Positions 35,935 to 44,352 of a stretch of 64,000 bases of DNA are shown one piece after another. Position 1 is the stretch's first letter, and the number at the start of each line of letters is the position of its first letter. The DNA comes from Microbulbifer sp. MKSA007 (GTDB taxonomy: Bacteria; Pseudomonadota; Gammaproteobacteria; Pseudomonadales; Cellvibrionaceae): contig CP128433.1 of assembly GCA_032615215.1 (NCBI GenBank), positions 3,952,501 to 4,016,500 of the forward strand. Reading direction: 5' to 3'. Position numbers and translations under genes: made by a program. Below the pieces are notes generated by a model. That model searched no databases. It was not told the DNA's origin and saw nothing but the letters and a program-made list of their open reading frames with translations.

Positions 35935-36360
35935 ACTTTGCCATTCATAAGAAAAAGGCTGCTCCATGTTTTGTGTCCAAGTTACCAGCTTTTTACCAAG
36001 GTTGTTTAGTTCTTGGTTAGATATACTGGAAAAGAAATGAGCAATCGCCGCAGATTCGTCTTTATTTTCGGAGTTGTTATTGGTACGAATTTCTATATTT
36101 AGTTCTCCGAGTTTTTTGTAAGTTACTTTGCACAAAACATAAGCGTAGTAATTTGATACCTCTGAACCGTACTCCAGTATAACCTCACCTTTGCCAAGCT
36201 TCGGAAAGAAATTTTCAAGCTGCTTTGCGAAGGCAGAAAAGTCATCTGGATAGATATAAAAATCTTGTGTTGTAGCTAGGAGACCATTAGAGGCTGCTAA
36301 TTCTAGTTGCAGCATAGAATCATCATCTTCCCAAACCTTTTTAAATTTTATGAACGCCAT
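35929..36360 (-). CDS. Hypothetical cassette protein
   Basis: A 143-aa soluble protein with a strand-rich N-terminus (FIKFKKVWEDDDSMLQLELAAS), a middle EVILEYGSEVSNYYAYVLCKVTYKK and a helical C-terminus. This layout resembles small immunity-type cassette proteins, but no family was recognised. The stop codon is in the attC core. Confidence 0.6.
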   Translation of the reverse strand: MAFIKFKKVWEDDDSMLQLELAASNGLLATTQDFYIYPDDFSAFAKQLENFFPKLGKGEVILEYGSEVSNYYAYVLCKVTYKKLGELNIEIRTNNNSENKDESAAIAHFFSSISNQELNNLGKKLVTWTQNMEQPFSYEWQSA

Positions 36361-36370
36361 ACTCTTGTGT

Positions 36371-36424
36371 ACTTAACGCCCCAAGCTGCGGCGCGAAGCG
36401 TCCGACAGCCTTGGCTTGTTATGG
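36371..36424. repeat. attC site 19
   Basis: Core sites are ACTTAAC and GTTATGG. A short attC (54 bp) with CCAAGCTG/CAGCCTTGG stem. Confidence 0.85.
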
Positions 36425-36775
36425 GTTGGCCCATATATTTAAAATACTGTCTAGCGCTTTGATAACTTCCTCACGCTTGGCGCCTTTATTTATACTCTTA
36501 GGCAGTTTTGAATACCAGGGATGCCAATAATGTTCTAACTCGTGACCCTTTTCCCGAGTAGAAGGGTGTACAGACTTTGAAAAGTAATCCTTACACTCTA
36601 GTACTTGGTCAATGCTCGCAAACTGGAAAATGAAATTGCATACGTCTGCAAAGTAAACCCATTTTTCAATTAGATTATCTCTTGAAGCTTCAACTGGTAC
36701 ACCACCTTCGTTTCGAGTGCTCATGTAGTCAATGTGCTTTTTGGGGTCTGCGATCTCTCTCCATACTTTGCTCAT
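36419..36775 (-). CDS. Hypothetical cassette protein
   Basis: A 118-aa soluble protein, probably helical, with many aromatic residues (WVYFADVCNFIFQF, HYWHPWY). Stop codon is in the attC core. Not recognised. Confidence 0.6.
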   Translation of the reverse strand: MSKVWREIADPKKHIDYMSTRNEGGVPVEASRDNLIEKWVYFADVCNFIFQFASIDQVLECKDYFSKSVHPSTREKGHELEHYWHPWYSKLPKSINKGAKREEVIKALDSILNIWANP

Positions 36776-36785
36776 ACTTTATGAC

Positions 36786-36799
36786 CCATAACGCCGCGT
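36786..36799. repeat. Left arm of attC site 18, split by IS copy 3
   Basis: Core CCATAAC, then 8 bp CGCCGCGT before the IS. The 8 bp after the IS are CGCCTTGT, so there is no target duplication. Confidence 0.8.
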
Positions 36800-38273
36800 C
36801 TGTGTTTTATACACATTATTTAAGTCCATTTAGAGCTTCTGCTGCCTCTATATAATGAAGTAGCTTGGTGTATCCCTGCCAAACGGTTTTAACCCCTGGC
36901 TCGCCATCCCCTTTACGCCCCAAAAAACCTCCTAAACCTGCCAACATACGGGTTATCTCCCTCATGCTTGGGGGTTCATTTGGTGGAGTAGTTTTATCTC
37001 GAATCATCCATATCATACGCCATTCTTTTTCAGAGTAGGCACTTGTACACGGTGCGTCAGGAACTCTTCGTGCATGCGTAGTTATCGAATGTAGCCGCCA
37101 TCCAATAATCATATAGATCGCAATGCAGTTCAACATGCGCTGCTCTGTTCTAAAACGGTTACTTTCTATCTGGCATCCGCCTTTCACCACCCGAAAATAG
37201 GTTTCAATTTCCCACCGGCTTCGATACCACTCAATGATGACCCTTGCCTGCTTAAAGTCTTCAACTGGAAGATCAGTTAACAGCATCCACTCAATGCCTT
37301 TTTCACTCTCTGGTGGGTTTAATTCTTTAGCCAATACAGCATAGAGAGAAAGTGGTCGTTTAGATTTTCCTTTCCCAAGTAGCCGTATCTCAGTAGTGGA
37401 TACGTTGACCTTGGCTTTTCTTCCAGGCTCTCCATTCCGTTTGGGAATATCTACCGTGTATAGACCGACAGATTTCTGCTCATTCATATGATCCCAAAGC
37501 AAAACCGTTTCTTCTCCATCGAGCTCTAAAGTGCGATTGGCCTTAGCTCGAACGATATAGCTCGCCCGCCGCTGTTCACTTTGATCTTCAGCCAGTTGAA
37601 ACCACTCATGAATATCACCCTCTCTATCAGCAATACTCACAATTGTACTTTCAGGGCAGCGCTCCTGTATCTGACAAGCCGTTTCGTAATGGTCTAGCCA
37701 GCGTCGACTCTCCTTATCCTTTATCGACTTGGTATAACGGGAATTAGAGCTTGATTCCTTGTCTCTCTGCCACATACTACCCTCAACAACACCCAAGTTA
37801 ATTCTTGATGGCGTTATAGCGATGGAGGTGTGCAAGAGTTGCTGATTGGTCTCTTTCCGCCTAAGTGTTCCCATCTCTTTACTTTCTAAGTCAGTGGCAA
37901 AATTTAGAAAGGTGGTATCTTGAGGGATAAGAACAACGGGCTGCGCCTTGATTCTCTCAAGAGTTGCCGATTTATGGCCGCTCATAATAGAGTCAAAATT
38001 GACTTTATCATTTTCGATAAAGCGATAAGCTGCAAACGTTTCTGCCCAAGTTTTGTTTGCACAGGGAATGCTATTCTTTGGATCTGAACTTAAACTACTA
38101 AGAATATTGGACAAGCGCTTATTCAAGCGTGTATCACCCATAACCTGATTTTTTACTTCGTCCATGACCCAGTCCTGCATAATAATCCAGCCAAATCTGT
38201 AATTCATGCCAGGTCAAACTGTAACTTATTGATTTACATAATAAAACCGGAAAAACTTGTGTATAAAACTTAG
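36800..38273 (-). mobile_element. IS4-family (IS50/Tn5-like) insertion sequence, copy 3 (divergent)
   Basis: A 1474-bp element with the same ends and the same attC position as the others, but clearly diverged in sequence (many synonymous and some amino-acid changes). It lacks matching flanking 8-mers. Confidence 0.92.
36816..38180 (-). CDS. IS4-family transposase (Tn5-like), copy 3
   Basis: A 454-aa transposase, related to but distinguishable from copies 1, 2 and 4 (for example MQDWVMDE, KNSIPCANKTW). D88, D185 and the YREK box (YRSRWEIETYFRVVK) are retained. An in-frame start nine codons upstream is possible. I prefer MQDWV because it matches the other copies. Confidence 0.93.
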   Translation of the reverse strand: MQDWVMDEVKNQVMGDTRLNKRLSNILSSLSSDPKNSIPCANKTWAETFAAYRFIENDKVNFDSIMSGHKSATLERIKAQPVVLIPQDTTFLNFATDLESKEMGTLRRKETNQQLLHTSIAITPSRINLGVVEGSMWQRDKESSSNSRYTKSIKDKESRRWLDHYETACQIQERCPESTIVSIADREGDIHEWFQLAEDQSEQRRASYIVRAKANRTLELDGEETVLLWDHMNEQKSVGLYTVDIPKRNGEPGRKAKVNVSTTEIRLLGKGKSKRPLSLYAVLAKELNPPESEKGIEWMLLTDLPVEDFKQARVIIEWYRSRWEIETYFRVVKGGCQIESNRFRTEQRMLNCIAIYMIIGWRLHSITTHARRVPDAPCTSAYSEKEWRMIWMIRDKTTPPNEPPSMREITRMLAGLGGFLGRKGDGEPGVKTVWQGYTKLLHYIEAAEALNGLK

Positions 38274-38329
38274 CGCCTTGTAGCGACGAAGGAGCGGAAA
38301 TGCGTTCCGACAGCCTGCGATTGTTATAA
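38274..38329. repeat. Right arm of attC site 18
   Basis: Starts CGCCTTGT and ends GTTATAA. Its internal CGACGAAG...CATTTCCG segments resemble other attC interiors. Confidence 0.7.
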
Positions 38330-38332
38330 GAT

Positions 38333-38767
38333 TCACTGCTCAAAAAAAGTAAACTCCTTAGGCGAGTCGATCGGAACTGTGAGTGTATTTTTATGTGGAA
38401 AGTTATTTGCGTAAGCGATAACGACATCTTTCTCAATTTCCACTTCCGTAAAAACCTCACTGCTTTCAAGGTGGATTATCCACTGAAGTTTAGTCCCTTT
38501 TTTCAAAGCGACAAAACCTTCACCTTCATATGAGCCTCCTCCTACAATAGCGACGAACTCTCCTTTCCTAGCCTCTTCTTGAGCTATTGTTGTGAACCAC
38601 CAATCTTCACCATTCTCAGTTACCAGCGAAGATAAGGCCTCCAAATTCCCCGGGTAGTAGCCACGCTTTGAATCAAAGTAAATTCGGTGACATTGATCAG
38701 TAGTAAAAAATATACCTGATTCAACTCTACAAAGCCCATCATTGTACTTTTGTTCAATTTTGTTCAA
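38333..38767 (-). CDS. Hypothetical cassette protein
   Basis: A 144-aa soluble protein with a strand-rich centre (EDWWFTTIAQEEARKGEFVAIVGGGSYEGEGFVALKKG) and an aromatic, acidic C-terminus. I recognise no family. The nearby repeated TTTTGTTCAATT near 38753 is a short direct repeat at the gene start. Confidence 0.6.
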   Translation of the reverse strand: MNKIEQKYNDGLCRVESGIFFTTDQCHRIYFDSKRGYYPGNLEALSSLVTENGEDWWFTTIAQEEARKGEFVAIVGGGSYEGEGFVALKKGTKLQWIIHLESSEVFTEVEIEKDVVIAYANNFPHKNTLTVPIDSPKEFTFFEQ

Positions 38768-38786
38768 TTTTGCTCACGATCTGCTC

Positions 38787-38858
38787 TTATAACGCCCGCA
38801 GCTGCGGACGACTTGGAGCGCAGCGAAAAGGCGTTCCGACAGCCTGCGCTTGTTATGT
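38787..38858. repeat. attC site 17
   Basis: Core sites are TTATAAC and GTTATGT. CGCAGCTGCGG and AGCCTGCG are pairing elements. Confidence 0.85.
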
Positions 38859-38887
38859 GCTTTAATTTTAACCTTTCGTGCCATGCC

Positions 38888-39295
38888 TCAATCTCTGATC
38901 GAGACTAAATTTATCGCAATCGGAAAGTTTAGCTTTTCGGCATCATATTCAATTTCAACCCAATCCTTCTTGCGCCATTCATTTACGACCCTTTTGTAGA
39001 TAGAAATCGTTGAAGAATAATCGATTTCTTTTGCCCCGCCTTGGTTGGTAGACATATAACTTGTTAATCCTCCCCCGATTACATCAGCCTGAAGAGGTGA
39101 CAAACAATGCTCAAGAATATGCTCTTCAATAATTTCTCTAGGAAAAATATCTTGAAGCTTGTAGTCATCTGTAGAGAATTTACTTAGGCCAAAAACAACT
39201 TCATCACAAAAATCATATGTTGGCTGATAATGCTTTATGTAGAAGTCAGCCCTTTCTTTGAGATGATTAATTAACTCATCGATACCTGAAGTCAT
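38888..39295 (-). CDS. Hypothetical cassette protein
   Basis: A 135-aa soluble protein, mostly helical at the N-terminus (INHLKERADFYIKHYQPTYDF) and mixed after. Not recognised. Confidence 0.6.
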   Translation of the reverse strand: MTSGIDELINHLKERADFYIKHYQPTYDFCDEVVFGLSKFSTDDYKLQDIFPREIIEEHILEHCLSPLQADVIGGGLTSYMSTNQGGAKEIDYSSTISIYKRVVNEWRKKDWVEIEYDAEKLNFPIAINLVSIRD

Positions 39296-39335
39296 ATTCT
39301 ATCTCTAGGTTGCCATATTAGAACCGATGTGGGGC

Positions 39336-39407
39336 ACATAACGCCCGCAGTTGCGGCTGGTTTGGAGCGCAGCGAAAAGCCAGTCCGACAACCTGCGCTT
39401 GTTAAAT
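39336..39407. repeat. attC site 16
   Basis: Core sites are ACATAAC and GTTAAAT. From TAAC onward it is identical to attC at 46322. The two cassettes are duplicates. Confidence 0.88.
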
Positions 39408-39710
39408 GTTTTTCTTCATGTACTGCTTAAGGTCGTCAATGCTATCGGCGATCTTATCAGCATACTGTGATTCCATACCGATGGATGGAATTGTAAATAC
39501 TTCCCCTTTTGCATTTACTGCCAATATTTCGTTGCTTCCGCTGTCCCCGAAGCCAGTGAATTCTGGAGCATATTCTGAGAATTGATACTCTTTATTGAAC
39601 TGATCAATTTCTTCAGGCTTCCAGATAATGTACCAAAGCGGATCAATCTCAAGTTCGCCTTCTACGTAACCTTCATTGATTAATTCTTTAACTTTTTGCT
39701 TGATATCCAT
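39402..39710 (-). CDS. SMI1/KNR4 (SUKH) family protein, cassette copy A
   Basis: A 102-aa protein starting MDIKQKVKELINEGYV, with W-containing LWYIIWKPEEIDQFNKEY and the E-ILAVNAKGEVFTIPSIGM segment typical of SMI1/KNR4 immunity-type proteins. The longer frame upstream runs into the attC and is not counted. It is identical to the copy at 46388-46696. Stop codon is in the attC core. Confidence 0.8.
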   Translation of the reverse strand: MDIKQKVKELINEGYVEGELEIDPLWYIIWKPEEIDQFNKEYQFSEYAPEFTGFGDSGSNEILAVNAKGEVFTIPSIGMESQYADKIADSIDDLKQYMKKNI

Positions 39711-39716
39711 GATGAC

Positions 39717-39860
39717 ATTTAACGCCCGCAACAGGGGCGACCAATGCTATGCATATTTTGTGCGAAACTGGGAGCGAAGCGATCCGCACAAAATGTGCAT
39801 AGCGTTGGGCGTCCCGCGGAGGCCCGAAGGGCCGGAGCATCCTGCTTGCGTTTGTTATGA
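39717..39860. repeat. attC site 15 (long, 144 bp) with an internal long hairpin
   Basis: Core sites are ATTTAAC and GTTATGA. Inside lies a stem of two 24-bp arms, 39741-39764 and 39785-39808, that match at 22 of 24 bases. The outer attC palindrome surrounds it. Confidence 0.85.
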
Positions 39861-39862
39861 AT

Positions 39863-40258
39863 TTAGCACGCCACTTCACGAATCTCTTCAATTGCAGGTA
39901 ACCCAGAAAAAATGCCGACTAGCCCAGACACATAGGTAGTCTTACCAATACAGCCTTCCATCTCGGAGTGAACGCTGCCATTTCTAATTGCTGTGTCGGA
40001 GAATAACAGTAAACTCAATACGTTAGCTGGAGGCTGTGTCTGTAAATTAATATGATCTTTTGATGGAATTAATACTAAAACATTGCCTCTAGGCGGTTTG
40101 TACATATAACCGACAACTTGAACATGCTTGCCATAGTAATTTTCAAACATACCGACAACCATAGGCACATCTCCTCGCATAAACCCACTGGACGGCTTAT
40201 TACTACAAGCGGTCAGCCCCAAGAGAACTAGTAGTAGTATTGATTTAGTATTTCTCAT
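39863..40258 (-). CDS. Putative lipoprotein (cassette)
   Basis: A 131-aa protein with a lipoprotein signal peptide (MRNTKSILLLVLLGLTAC, lipobox LTAC, Cys18) and a soluble part with HVQVVGYMYKPPRGNVLVLIP. It should be anchored to the inner or outer membrane. The function is unknown. Confidence 0.72.
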   Translation of the reverse strand: MRNTKSILLLVLLGLTACSNKPSSGFMRGDVPMVVGMFENYYGKHVQVVGYMYKPPRGNVLVLIPSKDHINLQTQPPANVLSLLLFSDTAIRNGSVHSEMEGCIGKTTYVSGLVGIFSGLPAIEEIREVAC

Positions 40259-40262
40259 GAAT

Positions 40263-40367
40263 TCATAACGCCGCGCTCAGCCGCCGGAGGTAACTGCCGC
40301 CTTTTGTGCGGGTTTTATGCACAAAAGGTGACATTTGCCGGAGGTCGGTTGCAGCGCCTTGTTATGT
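40263..40367. repeat. attC site 14 with nested hairpin
   Basis: Core sites are TCATAAC and GTTATGT. CCTTTTGTGC (40300-40309) pairs with GCACAAAAGG (40319-40328) inside. The same TTTTGTGC module occurs in attC 15. Confidence 0.85.
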
Positions 40368-40424
40368 GGGCTTTATCCAGCTGCCACATTATTGTAAATG
40401 CCGTTTTGGCATAATATAAATATT

Positions 40425-40760
40425 TTAGCAGTTAATGCATCGTTCCCACTCGCCAGCTAATAAACCACCAGCATCTAATACCTCATCCTCAGCAACTATA
40501 CCGCCTCCATCGCTTACAGTGAAACATAGTTTTACACGAGGCTCTTCACCGTAAAAGTCTATCGAAAAATCAATTTGATTATTTATTAAATTATATTCAC
40601 CTTGAAGATTTCTGCTATTTGTAATTTTATTTAATGGTGGATATTCATCAATCAAGTCGCTTACATCCCAAAATACATGGCCACTTGACGAGAAGTAAAA
40701 ATAGTAATAATCATACCCACCTCCATTCCAAACAATTTTCCTAAATAAAGACGGGATCAT
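40425..40760 (-). CDS. Hypothetical cassette protein
   Basis: A 111-aa soluble protein with a Tyr/Phe-rich YDYYYFYFSSSGHVFWD region and a Gly-rich C-terminus ending CINC. Not recognised. Confidence 0.58.
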   Translation of the reverse strand: MIPSLFRKIVWNGGGYDYYYFYFSSSGHVFWDVSDLIDEYPPLNKITNSRNLQGEYNLINNQIDFSIDFYGEEPRVKLCFTVSDGGGIVAEDEVLDAGGLLAGEWERCINC

Positions 40761-40790
40761 AACTAATCTCTTAGATTGGAGCGAGTGAAC

Positions 40791-40883
40791 ACATAACGAC
40801 TACAACAGGGGCGGCTGGAGCGTAGCGTAGGCCGTCCCGCGAAGGGCCAAAGGCCCGCAGCAACCTGCTTGTATTTGTTATGT
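40791..40883. repeat. attC site 13
   Basis: Core sites are ACATAAC and GTTATGT. Almost identical to attC at 45675, although the genes differ. Confidence 0.88.
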
Positions 40884-40890
40884 TTTGCAC

Positions 40891-41103
40891 TTAGTTAAAC
40901 CTTTGGGTAAGGCCAGCAACAATCATAATGGATAACAAGCCAAAGCCAATTAGCCTGAGAGAAGTTTTAACACCGCTATTAGCCATAGCCTCCATTGTAT
41001 CATCGGCTTTATATATTCGATCAACTCTACTCATTTTTTCATAGACCATCTCAAGACCGACAGCCAGGATGATAATTAGTATAACGTATAAAAATGTAAT
41101 CAA
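40891..41103 (-). CDS. Small membrane protein (cassette)
   Basis: A 70-aa protein with two hydrophobic segments (about residues 2-19 and 48-65) around a charged loop. Not recognised. Confidence 0.6.
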   Translation of the reverse strand: MITFLYVILIIILAVGLEMVYEKMSRVDRIYKADDTMEAMANSGVKTSLRLIGFGLLSIMIVAGLTQRFN

Positions 41104-41157
41104 TTAGGCCCCCGAAATCCAAGTAAGTTAAGAGCGTGAATCTAGAAACTTTCTTAA

Positions 41158-41171
41158 TCATAACGCCCGGC
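41158..41171. repeat. Left arm of attC site 12, split by IS copy 4
   Basis: Core TCATAAC, then target-duplication half CGCCCGGC (41164-41171), repeated exactly at 42647-42654. Confidence 0.85.
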
Positions 41172-42646
41172 CTGTGTTTTATACACATCATTTAAGTTCA
41201 TTTAAAGCCTCTGCTGCCTCCATATAATGGAGAAGTTTAGTGTACCCCTGCCAAACGGTTTTAACTCCAGGCTCACCATCGCCGCTCCGCCCCAGAAAGC
41301 CTCCAAGTCCTGCCAACATACGAGTTATATCTCTCATACTTGGAGCTTCATTTGGTGGGGAGGTTTTAGCTTGCATTATCCATATCATACGCCACTCTTT
41401 TTCAGAGTAGACTTTCGTACACGACGTATCAGGAAGCGTTCGTGCCCGTGTTGTCATGGAGTGTAGACGCCACCCAATAATCATATAGATTGCAATACAG
41501 TTCAGCATTCGCTGCTCGGTTCTAAAGCGATTACTTTCTATCTGGCATCCGCCTTTCACCACTCGGAAATAGGTTTCAATTTCCCATCGACTTCGATACC
41601 ACTCAATAATGATCCTCGCTTGCTTAAAGTCCTCAACTGCAAGATCGGTCAGCAGCATCCATTCAATACCTTTTTCCCCTTCTGGTGGGCTTAATTCCTT
41701 AGCAAAGACTGCGTAGAGAGAAAGAGGTCGTTTTGATTTTCCTTTTCCCTGCAATCTTACTTCTGCAATGGATACACTGACCTTAGCTTCCCTTTCTGGC
41801 TGTCCATTCCTTTTGGGGATACCTACTGAGTATTTCCCGATGGACTTCTGCTTGGTCATATAGTCCCAAAGTAAAGTCGTATCTTCTCCTTCGATCTCTA
41901 AACTACGATTAGCCTTGGCTCGAATAATATAGCTTGCACGCCGCTGTTCATTTTGATCTTCAGCTAATTGAAACCACTCATGAATATCCCCCTCTCTATC
42001 CGCGATGCTCACAATCGTGGTTTCAGGGCAGCGCTCTTGTATCTCACAAGCTGATTCATAATGGTCTAACCAGCGTCGACTCTCTTTATCTTGTATCGAC
42101 TTGGTATAGCGAGAATTAGCACTAGATTCTTTATCTCGCTGCCACATGCTACCCTCAATAATACCCAGATTATCTCTGGATGGTGTTATAGCGATAGACG
42201 TATGTAGGAGCTGCTGATTAGTCTCTTTGCGTCGGAGTGTTCCCATTTCTTTGCTTTCTAAATCGGTAGCAAAATTTAGGAAAGTGGTATCCTGAGGGAT
42301 AAGAACAACTGGTTGAACCTTGATTCTTTCAAGAGTGGCTGATTTATGGCCACTCATAATGGAGTCAAAGCTGACTTTATCATTTTCGATAAATCGATAG
42401 GCTGCAAAGGTTTCTGCCCAAGACTTGTTTGCACAGGGAATGCTACCCTTTGGGTCGGAACTTAAATTACTGAGAATATTGGACAAGCGCTTATTCAATC
42501 GTGTATCACCCATAACCTGATTTTTCACTTCGTCCCTGACCCAGTCCTGCATAATTATCCAGCCAAATTTGTAGCCCCTATAACGTACAAACTGTAACTC
42601 ATTGATTTTTATAATAAAACTGAAAAAACTTGTGTATAAAACTTAG
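41172..42646 (-). mobile_element. IS4-family (IS50/Tn5-like) insertion sequence, copy 4
   Basis: A 1475-bp element, nearly identical to copy 2, with a perfect 8-bp target duplication CGCCCGGC and the same attC position and orientation. Confidence 0.95.
41188..42552 (-). CDS. IS4-family transposase (Tn5-like), copy 4
   Basis: A 454-aa protein with the same sequence as copy 2. Catalytic D88, D185 and E326 and the YREK box are intact. Confidence 0.95.
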   Translation of the reverse strand: MQDWVRDEVKNQVMGDTRLNKRLSNILSNLSSDPKGSIPCANKSWAETFAAYRFIENDKVSFDSIMSGHKSATLERIKVQPVVLIPQDTTFLNFATDLESKEMGTLRRKETNQQLLHTSIAITPSRDNLGIIEGSMWQRDKESSANSRYTKSIQDKESRRWLDHYESACEIQERCPETTIVSIADREGDIHEWFQLAEDQNEQRRASYIIRAKANRSLEIEGEDTTLLWDYMTKQKSIGKYSVGIPKRNGQPEREAKVSVSIAEVRLQGKGKSKRPLSLYAVFAKELSPPEGEKGIEWMLLTDLAVEDFKQARIIIEWYRSRWEIETYFRVVKGGCQIESNRFRTEQRMLNCIAIYMIIGWRLHSMTTRARTLPDTSCTKVYSEKEWRMIWIMQAKTSPPNEAPSMRDITRMLAGLGGFLGRSGDGEPGVKTVWQGYTKLLHYMEAAEALNELK

Positions 42647-42727
42647 CGCCCGGCTTATCGGCGAGCCGAAGGCGAGTCCGGTGGAGGCGCTGAAAGTGCC
42701 GGAACGTAATACAGCCGCTTGTTAGGT
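42647..42727. repeat. Right arm of attC site 12
   Basis: Starts with CGCCCGGC and ends GTTAGGT. It holds GGCGAGCC/GGCGAGTCC and GCCGG segments. Confidence 0.85.
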
Positions 42728-43129
42728 TTCATTTAGACACCTTACCAGACAGGTTACCATTGTTTGATTGGACTTTTTTCCGTAAGCATCAATTTCTCGA
42801 ATTACCTTAAGCCAATCTACTACTAGGGATTTGTCCTTCTTTACCTTTTCTTTGTCAGAATTCCACAGCGCTTGATATTGACGCTCTTTATCTAAGAGTT
42901 TATCTAGTTTTTCCTGGCACTTTGAACACCTAGAAGGAATCCACCATACAAACCTTTTCTGTATTTCATATGCTTCTTTTTGATCCTGGGCTGAGAAAAC
43001 ACATGAACAAGAGCATGTACGGCAGCTGTAAGAGATATTTTCGTAGTGAGTCGCTCTACTATCATAATGACCACCAGAAGACTTCTGGCTTGAATCTGAC
43101 CACTTAGATTTGTCGATTTCAAATTCCAT
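42722..43129 (-). CDS. Zinc-ribbon cassette protein
   Basis: A 135-aa protein with CRTCSCSCVFSAQDQKEAYEIQKRFVWWIPSRCSKC, like the probable-zinc-ribbon (zf-trcl type) proteins, followed by a charged helical region. The ATG at 43129 gives the unit. A longer open frame to 43354 would run through the upstream attC and the ORF-less cassette, so it is rejected. Stop codon TAA is in the attC core. Confidence 0.68.
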   Translation of the reverse strand: MEFEIDKSKWSDSSQKSSGGHYDSRATHYENISYSCRTCSCSCVFSAQDQKEAYEIQKRFVWWIPSRCSKCQEKLDKLLDKERQYQALWNSDKEKVKKDKSLVVDWLKVIREIDAYGKKSNQTMVTCLVRCLNET

Positions 43130-43159
43130 TTTATAACTAGAGCCCGATGCTTGTGGGAA

Positions 43160-43253
43160 ACCTAACGCCGCTAGCAAGGGCAGCCGAAGCAACGCGTAGG
43201 CTGTCCAGCCCAGCCCCGAAGGGGTTGGGCGAGCTTGCCTAGCCTGGTTATGG
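43160..43253. repeat. attC site 11
   Basis: Core sites are ACCTAAC and GTTATGG. Close relative of the attCs at 25789 and 44263. Confidence 0.85.
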
Positions 43254-43534
43254 TTGGCGCGCTCGGGACCGGCTACCAGCACTTTGCCAGCCATAGTTTG
43301 GCTGGCCGCTGCCCAATATTTACGAGGAAAGAATACCGCACTTTCCCCAACCAATTCCTATTTTACTGGCACTCCACGAAATTGCAGCAGACTGCCCACC
43401 TCTACCACACTTGAGCAAATACCCTAGGAACGAAACTGCTTGAATAGCAACCAGTAAAAAGGGCTCAATATCGGCTGCAATTTAGTGGCACTAAAGCTTC
43501 AGTTACTACGAAAAATCAATAAAATCGACCGCCA
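43254..43534 (-). repeat. ORF-less cassette, copy 2 (more diverged)
   Basis: Retains GCCAGCC-AAACTAT-GGCTGGC hairpin and the ending GACCGCCACAATAACG shared with copies 1 and 3, but differs elsewhere. No frame is common to all copies. Confidence 0.55.
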
Positions 43535-43627
43535 CAATAACGCAGCGATAATCGGCTGGCGCTGCATAGCAGCGGCAGTCCGGTGGAGTCCTGTAAGGCC
43601 GGAACGAAATTCATCGCCTTGTTACAC
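43535..43627. repeat. attC site 10
   Basis: Core sites are CAATAAC and GTTACAC. Contains GCAGCG and CCGGTGGAG/GGCCGGAAC elements. Confidence 0.82.
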
Positions 43628-43629
43628 AT

Positions 43630-44232
43630 TCAGCACCAGTAGTTGAAGTCGGTACCATCGATGTCAATGCAATCACCAAAGTCAGATATTTCGAAATCAG
43701 TGATCTCTTCCTTTGTATTTTCTGAGAAGGAGAACAAGCGCTGAGATAGCAGTGTAGGTTCGATTTTTTGATCCGATTTAGTAATAGTGTTTGCAGCTTT
43801 CAGCAAAATTCCATTAATGTCGTCTTCGCCAGACTCTTCTACTGCATCATGGTAAGAATCGAAATCAACGATTTTTGGATATATAGCCTGGAACTCCGCT
43901 GATACCTTAAATAGATCTTCAGGCTCACAGATATTGCAGACAGACTCACCTTTATTCCAAATTTTCAATACAGGGCTTCCATCTGGTAGAAACAGCGAAT
44001 AACCGACACATGTTTTAGAGCTAACTTCCTCAAGAAATTCATCAAGCACAAATTCATCATATGTATCTTCATCAAACACACACTCAAATATATGATTGTT
44101 CGCACCGTCAGCTTTGTAAGAACGCACCATAAAACGAAATTCAGATAACCCAATACTTTCTGACCCGTAGTCGAAGATCATATCTTTCAGCATTTCCGGT
44201 GTAGTATCTGACATTATTACTTGTGTTGACAT
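43630..44232 (-). CDS. Hypothetical acidic cassette protein
   Basis: A 200-aa soluble, strongly acidic protein (many Asp/Glu) with the Cys-pair VCNIC and an aromatic C-terminus. M7 at 44214 is an alternative start. Not recognised. Confidence 0.6.
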   Translation of the reverse strand: MSTQVIMSDTTPEMLKDMIFDYGSESIGLSEFRFMVRSYKADGANNHIFECVFDEDTYDEFVLDEFLEEVSSKTCVGYSLFLPDGSPVLKIWNKGESVCNICEPEDLFKVSAEFQAIYPKIVDFDSYHDAVEESGEDDINGILLKAANTITKSDQKIEPTLLSQRLFSFSENTKEEITDFEISDFGDCIDIDGTDFNYWC

Positions 44233-44262
44233 AGTCCTTTACCTCTGAGGATTGTTTATCTT

Positions 44263-44352
44263 GTGTAACGTTGCCAGCAAGGGCAGCCGAAGCGGAGCGT
44301 AGGCTGTCCAGCCCAGCCTCCGGCTGGGCGATCTTGCCTGGCCTAGTTATAG
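44263..44352. repeat. attC site 9
   Basis: Core sites are GTGTAAC and GTTATAG. Close relative of the attCs at 25789 and 43160. Confidence 0.85.

Noticed and set aside
27059..42646. The four identical IS copies as one composite transposon
   Set aside because: They lie in the same orientation in separate attC sites and two have their own target duplications, so they are independent insertions.
42722..43354. A single 210-codon protein including the stretch before MEFEID
   Set aside because: The N-terminal 75 codons run through attC 11 and the ORF-less cassette. The start at 43129 fits the cassette boundary.
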